Below are positions 56,261 through 64,000 of a stretch of 64,000 nt of DNA, in pieces (positions within the stretch are counted from its first letter, which is position 1; each line of letters begins with the position of its first letter). The stretch is from assembly GCA_018398585.1 (NCBI GenBank), contig JAGTTD010000013.1, forward strand, positions 30,769,131 through 30,833,130, read 5' to 3'. The position numbers and the translations under genes are program-made. The notes beneath the pieces are model-generated. The model searched no databases. It had not been told where the DNA came from and saw only the letters and a list, made by a program, of their open reading frames with translations. This stretch comes from Simmondsia chinensis. Lineage: Eukaryota > Streptophyta > Magnoliopsida > Caryophyllales > Simmondsiaceae.

Positions 56261-56872
56261 GCAGAGCAGAGGAGAGAGAGAGAGCAGAGGAGAGAGAGAA
56301 GAGAGAGAAGTTGCCAAATATGATTTGTATTTAAGGTAATTAAACTATATTTAGTAATATTAATTTGATAATTTATTTTAATAGTTATAAATATAATAAG
56401 TATTTATTAGTATTATCAACCATGAAGTGCATTAATAACCTGTTGTAAGTTGAAAAATTAGTATTTAATGGAAAAAGGTCACCGATATAACTAAATGGAT
56501 AACCCACGGGTTACTTATTTAATAATTGTGTTGGGTATGGGTTGAGAGTTCCCAACCTGTTTAATAAACGAGTCGGGTTCGGGTTGATCACATTCTTAAG
56601 ACCCCTCACATAACACGAACACTACACGACATAACACATTTGCTACCCCTATGGACCTGAGTCTGAGTCATTAAATGCAAACCAGGTTCATAGCCCATAT
56701 CGACTTGACTCACAAAAGGACACATCTCTCTAGATCAAACTTTGTTTGAGAATGTTCCCCAAAAAATGCTCAATAAATCATAGTATTAGTACCACTCAAA
56801 ATTTCTTCTTTCAACAAGTTTTGATTTGTGTGCTCTTGATCTAAAAACTAATATACAAAGAAGAGTTATTAT

Positions 56873-57403
56873 TGTCAGGATAATAATTGTTATTACCAAT
56901 GCAATATATTAAGTGACCCACACACAGAAACCCTAGATTGGGTTCCAAAATAATGAAAAACAGGGTAGAGGAAGAAGAGAGACACAAGGATTTACGTGGT
57001 TCAGCCGAAACCTATATCCACGGAGGGGGAGCAACGAATTTCACTATAAAAATCAGAGGTATTACAAGAGTGTTTCTCTCTTACTCTCACTCTTCTCTTT
57101 TACTTGCTTTTCCTCACTTTGCTCTACCATTCTACACAGCACAAGGCCCTATTTATAGGCCTAAAAAACAGAACAGCCATGGCAGCTCAAAGGTTTCCCC
57201 ATTACTGCCAGCCATATGAAGGGGCTGCAGTAAATATGCCTAGATGAAGAGTCACCAAGCCAACCAAATGAAGAGCCTCTTCTAGAATATTCCAGACTTA
57301 AAGAGCTATAGGAGAAGCCTATAAGTCTCCAAACTCAACACAATACTGTAACTTGCATGACACTTGGCTCTCATTATTTGTAAATCATATTATTGTACTG
57401 ACA
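56873..57403 (-). repeat. Possible solo LTR
   Basis: TGTCAGGATAATAATTG at the left and ATTATTGTACTGACA at the right form imperfect inverted ends. Reverse-strand TATA GGCCTATAAATAGGGC lies near 57150. CACAAGGATTTACGTGGTTC (56980-56999) and CGGAGG resemble pieces at 60632 and 61070. No matching 5-bp flanks. Confidence 0.45.
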
Positions 57404-57849
57404 ATGCAGTTTTTACTCTGATAATAGCAGCTTCAGCTTGCTAATTGTTCCCTAATTCAATGGACAACAATGTTAGCTTAAAGTTAGGAGAAGTGTTTAG
57501 TGATCCTAAGAGTGATTCATTGCAGTTAGACTTGAACTTGTAGTTCCTTCACTTTTCTTATCATCTTTACCCTATCCATTTCATACATTAAATTTCATGG
57601 GAAAGATTAATTATTTTCTATTAATTTAAGAATCATGTTGATTATGTTTTCTAGTAAAAGTTATTGGGAAAATTCAAACAATTAATCACAACGAAAAGAT
57701 AAAAACATTGAAATAATCAACACCAATTCTTTCTCAACTAGAGGGAAAAACTACGGGATCCAAATAGATGCCTCATCCAATATGAAAATTTGGAATTATA
57801 ATAGTTAATTATAACCCGAAACCCCATACAATCATCAATCATCACCATC
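57404..57849. other. AT-rich spacer, no gene seen
   Basis: No coding signal or repeat border recognised. Confidence 0.35.
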
Positions 57850-58010
57850 AATGTGGCTATTGTACAGTAAGTCACAAACCCTCTCACAATGTAGCTGTTG
57901 GATGGTGAGCTAGCAACCCTTCAAAGCGTAACTGTTGCACGGTGAGCCGCCAACCCTCTTAAAATGTAACTATTGCACGGTGAGCCACCAATATTCACAC
58001 AATGTAGCTT
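57850..58010 (+). repeat. Degenerate tandem repeat, about 38-bp period, four units
   Basis: Units start AATGTGGCTATTGTACAGTA, AATGTAGCTGTTGGATGGTG, AGCGTAACTGTTGCACGGTG and AATGTAACTATTGCACGGTG, each followed by AGCCNCCAACCCTCTY-like sequence. Confidence 0.75.
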
Positions 58011-58426
58011 TGGATAGAGGAAGTTACAAAAACTCTCTTATCGCTTAATCAAACACCTCTCAATCAAAACATCTCTCCCCTTACCTAGGTGTCCCACTGA
58101 GCACCTCATTATAAAACCCCAAAGCCTTATATTTTTCCTCTCTTTCTTCTCTGCACTACACCTAACCATCAATCCTAAACCTTTTTATAATGAGTTATCT
58201 AAATCTAATCTGAATTAAAATATCAAATCAAACTTATTTATGTAACTCAATCTAAATCATATCTCAACTAAATTAATTATAATCATATCAAATTAATATA
58301 AACTTTGAGATAAATAATATCCTAACAAAAGTTTTACTGTTGTTGTTTTATCGTTATTTATATGCTTTATATTACTTGTTTTTTTTTTTTTAAAACACTA
58401 TTCCTTCTCCCCTCTCTTTTATTTAA

Positions 58427-58552
58427 GGTTGGGGGCCTCTTGACAACAACAACCTTTCAAGGTAGCGCTAGACATGGTACATCTTACTCCCTAGACCCTG
58501 CTGTGGCGGGAGCCTCATTAAGGCACTGGATTCCTGTTGTTGCTGTCTGCTA
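58427..58552 (+). mobile_element. RTE LINE/SINE tail fragment
   Basis: GGTTGGGGGCCTCTTGACAA, TTTCAAGGTAGCGCTAGACA, CCTAGACCCTGCTGTGGCGG, AGGCACTGGATTCCTGTTGT. Confidence 0.7.
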
Positions 58553-58732
58553 CTTTAGTAGAATCTAGTATTATTTCACTATAAATTATATCATGGCCTT
58601 GATAGTAACACTTATTCTTCGAAAAATAACACTTTTTTCGTTATTTTCTCCACAAACTTTATAAATAGATGGATTAAAAGAGACCAAGCAAATAAGTTAC
58701 CAGAGTAGTGAACTTTTTTCAAATTTTTTTTC

Positions 58733-58880
58733 GATAATTAGTGAGAAAATTGTTGCGATACGAATTAGGCACACTTGTAAAAGCGAGGCCTGAGCCGACA
58801 CGCATAAAGATAATACTAAAGGTGCTAGGTGGCTACTTCACCACTAGAAAGGACCCGGAGATTACCAAAATTAAAAAGAG
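58733..58880 (-). mobile_element. Possible L1-type LINE 3' end
   Basis: T-rich left end then CGATAATTAGTGAGAAAA and AAGCGAGGCCTGAGCC, like the nested piece at 3941-4131 (CGATAATTAGCGATAAAA, AAACGAGGCCT). No clear duplication. Confidence 0.4.
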
Positions 58881-59191
58881 AAAGTAATATAATAGGGAAT
58901 GAATTTAGTTACTTACGGGCTTGTTTGGTTGCAACTTCCATTTGTAATTTTTAATTTTTAAAAAGTTCTGTAACGGTTTTTTCTTTTTCGGGTTTTGTAT
59001 TCAATATTTGATTCATAGGAAGAAAAAATTATAAACAGAACATTAAAAATAAAAAAAGATTATTTTTAAAAGTTAATATTTAATTTCTCCAAATAAAAAT
59101 AATAAATTGAAAAAGTTAGTTAGGAGACAAGAGATGAACAAAGAGAATTTTGTGAGGATTTTAAATTTTTTGTGTCCAAGTGCATGGTATT

Positions 59192-59433
59192 GGAAAGAAA
59201 AAGAACATACTCAGTGCCTCAAGGACTCTCGTCTACGTAGGGTCTGGGGGGGCAGATGTACGCAGTCTTTCCCCTTCAGGGTATTAACCTAAAGAGAGGC
59301 TGTTTCCCAGTACCCCCAACCTGAGGGTGAGGACTTTCCAGGAGGTCACCCATCCTGATACTACTCTCGCCCAAGCACACTTAACTTCGGAGTTCTAATG
59401 GAATCTGGTGACTGCGTGCTGGTGCCCTCTTTG
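59192..59433 (-). mobile_element. 5S rRNA-derived SINE, full length, perfect 20-bp target duplication
   Basis: On the - strand: CCAAAGAGGGCACCAGCACG, ATTAGAACTCCGAAGTTAAG, GTGTGCTTGGGCGAGAGTAG-like head, GGATGGGTGACCTCCTGGAA, then the RTE-shared tail. Flanked by exact 20-bp GTGTCCAAGTGCATGGTATT at 59172-59191 and 59434-59453. The flawless flanks suggest a young insertion. Confidence 0.93.
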
Positions 59434-59710
59434 GTGTCCAAGTGCATGGTATTAATCTCTTGAAATTTATGACCATATGTTTATTTCTTTAATAATTTAT
59501 AAATATTTGGGAATTTTTTGCTTTTTTTTTTTTTAATGTTTTTGGGCTTCTTTCTCTCTTTCAATTACAACTGTTGGATGTTCGTTTTCAGTTTGTTTCA
59601 ATAATCGGGGTGTAATTATCCAATCGTGGGATGCGGGTTCGAATTCGATATCCTTCATCCTCAGACTTTATCAATGTGGAAAAATTACAGTTGATCAATA
59701 ATCACAACAT

Positions 59711-59958
59711 CAAAGCAACATTTTCAGTGCCTCAAGAGCTCCCGTCTAAGCAGGGTCTAGGGGGTGGATGTACGTAGCCTTCCCCCTTTAGGACGCTACC
59801 CTGAGAAGAGGCTGTTTCCGTGAATCCCCAACCTGAGGGGTGCAACATGAGGACTTCCCAGAAGGTCACCCATCTGAGTACTTCTCTCTCCCAAGCACGC
59901 TTAACTTCGAAGTTCTAATAGAATCCGGTACTTGCGTGTTGGTACCCTCTTGAGGAGG
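59711..59958 (-). mobile_element. 5S rRNA-derived SINE, long-5S subfamily
   Basis: On the - strand: GAGGGTACCAACACGCAAGT, ATTAGAACTTCGAAGTTAAG, GATGGGTGACCTTCTGGGAA, GTCCTCATGTTGCACCCCTC, then GGTTGGGGATTCACGGAAAC and the shared tail. It keeps the CATGTTGCACCCCT end of 5S rRNA, like the 13267 copy. Flanked by TCACAACAT at 59702-59710 and 59959-59967 (9 bp). Confidence 0.88.
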
Positions 59959-60044
59959 TCACAACATTAGTTTTGTTTAAAAAAATATGTTGAATGGGTG
60001 ATACATTTGGAAAAAAAAAGAAGTAAAAAGACATAATTTAGTCA

Positions 60045-60240
60045 AGAAATGTATCATTTATTTATCCTGAAATTCGAGCATTTATCATATATGTAACTTA
60101 ATTTTTTAAAAGACTAAAGTTTAATGTCTATCATTTAGGTATCCTTTGTTGAAATTCTGTGGCTTTTCATTTAAAACTTTTGGCTTTATATTTGATTTTA
60201 AATGTTCTCTATTGAAATTTGATGATTTATTTTACCTGTG
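60045..60240. mobile_element. Family A MITE, fragment
   Basis: TGTATCATTTATTTATCC, AAATTCGAGCATTTATCATA and TATCATTTAGGTATCC echo the family arms. Ends not found. Confidence 0.35.
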
Positions 60241-60506
60241 TATATGTATACATATCTATGAAAACTGACGGTTATAAGCTTAAGAGAGTTAGATTAAAGT
60301 TGCCTGGTCGAGGTAATGGCAAAAATCCTTCCCATCCCAGTGATTACGTTTGGTGTCCCGGAAGAGATGGGTCCTCTTGAGGGATAAGGGAAAGGAGTTT
60401 CTTATTCTGTTGGAACTCGAGACATTGATTTAGGGATGATAATAGGACGAGTAAAACCCGTTACCCGTGGGTGGCTGCTCCGTTTGGGGCAGGTATGAGT
60501 ATTAAG

Positions 60507-61014
60507 TGTTGGGACTCTGACACCATTCACGATAACTGAGTGGAAATAAACAATATCTCGGTATGCAATCCGAATCAAATACCACGACAATAATGAGAAA
60601 TATATGGACTAAAAGAGAAAAGAAATAATTAACACAATGATTTACGTGGAAACCCTTTTACAATCGAAAGGGGAGAAAACCACGGGCGAAGATCGGAGCT
60701 TTTATTATTGAATCAAAAGAAGAATTACAATATACTCTCTCACACTCAATTTATTGGTGGCGGCCCCACTCAAGGGAAATACCTCACTGTGGAATTTGGA
60801 TACCTAATGACGTAACCTTGCATCCATATTTATAGGCGCTGGGAAAACGCGGTTCCCGATAGATCGGGGGGGTCCCGATTGATCGGCTTGCTCTCCGGAG
60901 ACGTCCTACTTTTAGGTAACTTTCCCGATCGATCGGGCTCCACCCCGATTGATCGGCCTCCTCACGGCTTCTCTTATTTAAATACCAAGTATATTTTGAG
61001 ACATTTTCCTAACA
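60507..61014 (-). repeat. Probable solo LTR with palindromic CCCGATNGATCGG motifs
   Basis: 508 bp from TGTTGGGACT to TTTTCCTAACA. A reverse-strand TATA (CCATATTTATAGGCGC on +) lies at about 60830. Four CCCGATNGATCGG motifs (60857-60955) sit just beyond it. Flanking pentamers TTAAG/ATAAC do not match. Orientation is inferred from the TATA position. Confidence 0.55.
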
Positions 61015-61025
61015 ATAACGAACCA

Positions 61026-61115
61026 AAAATCAAAGTAACAATCATAAACAAAAAGGGAATGGAGAGAACACTGTAATTTACGAGGTTCAGCTGAAGCTTA
61101 CATCCATGGAGGGGA
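61026..61115 (-). repeat. LTR fragment
   Basis: AACACTGTAATTTACGAGGT, TCAGCTGAAGCTTACATCCA and TGGAGGGGAGCA resemble the 56980-57030 stretch of the LTR at 56873. Confidence 0.45.
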
Positions 61116-61514
61116 GCACAATAATTTTATTAATTTATTTTTATGAATTATACATTAGTATCCCAATTTTTAGTGTATTAATTTTTAAGTTACAACTTCA
61201 TAAAATAATATTTAGTTCAAAAATTACTTGTATTTATTAAATTGGTTGACATGACAGTGTATAAAATAGGTTTTTTATTGGAGTCTTTTACACTAGTAAT
61301 GTCACAACATTGGAGTTCGTGTGTGAAATGAGAGGAATATTAGAAGATGTGAGTTTACCAATAAATGAAGACCCGTTTCAGACTCTTTTAAAACCGTTAT
61401 TTAGACTCATTTATTAATGCATATAATCTTTTGCACTAAAAAACTATTTCATAAAATTTTTGAACCAAAAAAATTTAACGAACCAAACCTGAATATAATA
61501 ATACGTTATTTACC

Positions 61515-61855
61515 TTAGATAGAGCGGCGTGGCAAGCTAGAATAGGGGTAATTGACATATCAATTTAAAATAGAAGAGCACAATGGAGCGAGTCCATAGC
61601 ACCTTCAGTCTTCATACCGTGGTTGCTTGGGGTCGATGGCTTCCGTGACCTATTGTTGCTTCACTGTTGCATGGTGCTTTGTGCGTTGCTTTGCTTTATT
61701 TTGTACTGTGATGCTCGACGCTTTATTATTTCTCTTGCTTCTTGCTTTTCAGAGTTTGGGACACTCGGAAACAAGGGGTAAGGCTGAGTACATCTCACCC
61801 TTCCGGACCCTGCTGCGATAGGAATACTTGTAGCATTGGAACGGTTATGATTGTT
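61515..61855 (+). mobile_element. RTE-clade LINE 3' end
   Basis: Begins in the last RT codons (GATAGAGCGGCGTGGCAAGC, like DRxxWRA), then the 3' UTR with ATAGGGGTAATTGACATA, AGAGTTTGGGACACTCGGAA, GTAAGGCTGAGTACATCTCA, CGGACCCTGCTGCGATAGGA, AGCATTGGAACGG, TTGTTGTT. Confidence 0.75.
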
Positions 61856-61859
61856 GTTT

Positions 61860-62834
61860 TTTACATCGGTCAAGCTTTGAGGAGGGGAATGTCAGTTTAA
61901 AACTCGCATTCCGAGATTAACTAATTACCAACTATTAGAATAAACCGAGGACCGAGGTTTACCCTTTGTTTTATACATTTGCAGTGTGCTTTAGGTTGTG
62001 AGCGGTATCATTACAAAAACTGTACTTGATAACGTCACTTTTATTTTTCTTTTAATTTTTTAACAAATGCCTTAAGAAGTTTTAATTATTTGTTTTAAAA
62101 CAAATAAAATTTAAATTATTTGATAAAAATATTTTGAGAAATAATTAACATTAATGGACCTGTCTCCTACATTTATTTGATAAAAGTGAAATTCAAATTT
62201 TTAAATATTTATAAATCTTTTATATATTTTATTATGTAGTAACTTTTAAATATAATTATATTAATATTTTATGTAACTGGTATAAATAATATTATATTTA
62301 GTATAAAATATGAGCTTTTATGGCACTAAAACTATTGTTGTTGTTGTTTAAATAATTTTGACTAATATTAATATTAAAAATTTATATTTTACATGTAATT
62401 ATATTGATATTTTATATAATTAATGTGAATAATATTATATTTAATATAAAATAATGTAAATTTCATTTTAAAATAATTATAACTTATTAAAAAAATATTT
62501 AAAATATTTAAAATTTAAATAGTAAGCAAGTGATATAAAGTAACATGATATTAGATTATAAAAAAGAATTAAACTAAAAAAAATTATAATACCAACTTAT
62601 ATATAAATAAAAATACAAGAAAGAAAAATAGCTTTGATAAGAAGATAACAAATTTAAGAATAAATATTTTAAAAAGTAAGATAAACATAAAGTAGCTGTA
62701 AAATGATGGTATTTATAGAGGCGGAGGATGTTAGAGGAGGGTGTCACGAGTGCTGCAGGGGTCGCGGGTGGGAATCTTTTATGGAATTACGTATGCGAAT
62801 CTTATATATTGGATTAGAGGATTGATAAAAAAAA
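61860..62834. other. AT-rich spacer
   Basis: No gene. The segment 62132-62175 (TTTTGAGAAATAATTA, TGTCTCCTACATTT) recurs at 62987-63030, about 89% alike by eye, enclosing the hairpin insert described next. Confidence 0.4.
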
Positions 62835-62849
62835 TTTTAAAAATAGATT

Positions 62850-62935
62850 GTGTAGAGGTGCAATTTCGAACGGTGCCTCCTAAGTTTCTACAAGGAGGCG
62901 CCGTTTCTGATATTTTATGTTATTTTGCTAAATAT
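62850..62935. mobile_element. Small hairpin-bearing insert flanked by 15-bp direct repeats
   Basis: TTTTAAAAATAGATT occurs exactly at 62835-62849 and 62936-62950. The 86 bp between hold arms AACGGTGCCTCCT (62869-62881) and AGGAGGCGCCGTT (62893-62905), one mismatch, 11-nt loop. The GC-rich hairpin stands out in AT-rich DNA. Class unknown. Confidence 0.5.
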
Positions 62936-63142
62936 TTTTAAAAATAGATTATTCTACTAATTTTTTTTAAAAAAAATAGGGTAGTTTTTTGAGAAATAAT
63001 TAGCATTAATGGGGTTGTCTCCTACATTTGTTTTTATCATTTCAATTCTAGATGTTGTCAGATGTGCGGGACCCACTTAATTTGTGGATAACGTGATGTA
63101 TTCATGACTTTTTATTTACATCATTTTAATCCTTTTAAAAAA

Positions 63143-63697
63143 TAAATTATTTAGGTATCATAAAATTCGATAATTTATTACTTAAATATCCTAAAGCTTT
63201 AATATAAATAATAAGATATTTTGAGGTTTAAAATTTTATCACTTAGATATCCTAAAGTTTAAAAATTTTATCAACTAGATACTCTGATCAAAATTTGATA
63301 TTTTTATTGGATATTGCCAATATGGACACTTAATTATATCAATATATAGGCTTCTTTATCATAATGTTGTGGTTATTTGTCTCAAAATGCTAACATAACA
63401 TGTTATTTTGCTAAATCTAGATATGTTTTGTCATAAGTTTTGTGAATGTTTTTTGTAGTTCGTTTGATTTTCATTGAAAATATTAATATAACTTATATAT
63501 ATATATTTTTTTATAATCATGTACCATATTAACATTTTATATTCAAAATTAATCGAATTTTAACCAAAATTCACTAAGTTTCAGCATAAGGTGCCTAAAT
63601 TTAAACCTCAAGGTATCTTATTATATATATATATATTAAGATCTCAAGGTACCTTGGTGATAAATGTCCAAACTTTAGATTATCTAAGTGATAATTA
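63143..63697. mobile_element. Long-inverted-repeat MITE, family A
   Basis: Left TAAATTATTTAGGTATCATA, right CTAAGTGATAATTA; inner arms TTATCACTTAGATATCCTAA and CCTCAAGGTATCTTA are inverted. CCTTTTAAAAAA lies at both borders (63131-63142, 63698-63709), consistent with a 9-12 bp duplication, though low in complexity. Confidence 0.6.
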
Positions 63698-63734
63698 CCT
63701 TTTAAAAAACGGATTTTCCCTCTACATCTATCTA

Positions 63735-64000
63735 ATATATAAAGGATTAGAATAAGCGTGGTCGATATAACATTTTACCTTAGGTTTATATGTTTGATTG
63801 TTTGCTTGTCTCTGCTATTGCTGTATGTTGTTGGTTTTTTGTTGCTTGCTACTCGTGTACTATATCGTGCTTCACGGTACTTTGTGCTTTGCTGCTTTAT
63901 TGTTGCTTTATGTTTTCTTTGTCCTATTTGTTTTATACATTTTAGGTTGGGGATTCTCGAACACAGCCTACCTTTAAGATAGCACCTTAAAGAGTTAAGG
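63735..64000 (+). mobile_element. RTE-clade LINE 3' UTR (runs off right edge)
   Basis: GAATAAGCGTGGTCGATATA, TTTTACCTTAGGTTTATATG, then GGTTGGGGATTCTCGAACAC, AGCCTACCTTTAAGATAGCA and AAAGAGTTAAGG, the start of the family tail. The terminal part lies outside the window. Confidence 0.65.

Larger units (their letters stand above)
51973..56651. mobile_element. hAT-like foldback element carrying a nested RTE LINE
   Basis: Left TAGGGCTGGTAAAATATGAC, ACGATACAATAACACGACAC and GGGTTGACCCATTTAACCTG face right AACCTGTTTAATAAACGAGT, CGGGTTCGGGTTGATC, ATAACACGAACACTACACGA and TTTGCTACCCCTA. Such TAGGGGTGGCAAA ends with GGGTTGACCC cores are common in plant hAT short elements. The left and right halves are separated by the RTE LINE (52221-55469) and a GT-rich region. 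No 8-bp duplication was found, so they could be two elements. Confidence 0.45.

Noticed and set aside
55737..56317. Many overlapping open frames on both strands in the GT-rich region
   Set aside because: They are rich in one or two residue types (Trp/Gly/Val or Thr/Pro) and overlap in all frames; base bias alone explains them.

Overview
The window is nuclear DNA of a flowering plant, most likely a eudicot with a repeat-rich genome. It holds three spliced plant genes, all on the + strand, in AT-rich DNA dense with plant-type transposons. No organelle DNA, rRNA array, tRNA gene or CRISPR was seen.

Host genes, assembled by hand from splice sites, phases and family resemblance: (1) a small chloroplast DnaJ protein like Arabidopsis J8 (12779-17535, 3 exons, 151 aa); (2) TRAPPC1/BET5, a TRAPP vesicle-tethering subunit (23438-31329, 4 exons, 169 aa); (3) the LRR receptor pseudokinase GHR1 of guard-cell signalling (44706-50745, 3 exons, 1064 aa). 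All three read through without a break, although their introns hold SINEs, TRIMs, MITEs and a solo LTR. They have no evident functional link to each other.

Layout. 1-2050: end of a Copia element and its 3' LTR. 2051-5095: LINE, MITE and SINE fragments. 5096-10300: complete but dead Copia element (- strand). 10301-11960: SINE and MITEs. 11960-17535: J8 with a fourfold repeated leader. 18000-21600: RTE LINE tail, SINE, L1 LINE fragment. 21790-31550: TRAPPC1. 31560-42960: MITEs, LINE and SINE pieces, and an L1 RNase H domain split by a MITE. 42960-50750: GHR1. 51200-64000: LTRs, a hAT-like foldback holding a 3.2-kb RTE LINE, two 5S-headed SINEs, more MITEs and LINE tails.

Most notable is a SINE family with a head copied from 5S rRNA (including its pol III internal promoter) and a tail shared with the RTE-clade LINE present in the same window. 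At least seven head-bearing copies and several tail-only pieces occur, many with target-site duplications of 9-20 bp. The proposed SINE and its LINE partner can thus be compared directly. A second theme is abundant long-inverted-repeat MITEs with 9-10 bp target duplications, the size made by Mutator-type transposases.

Exon boundaries, repeat ends and divergences were read by eye. No alignment, database search or expression data were available.
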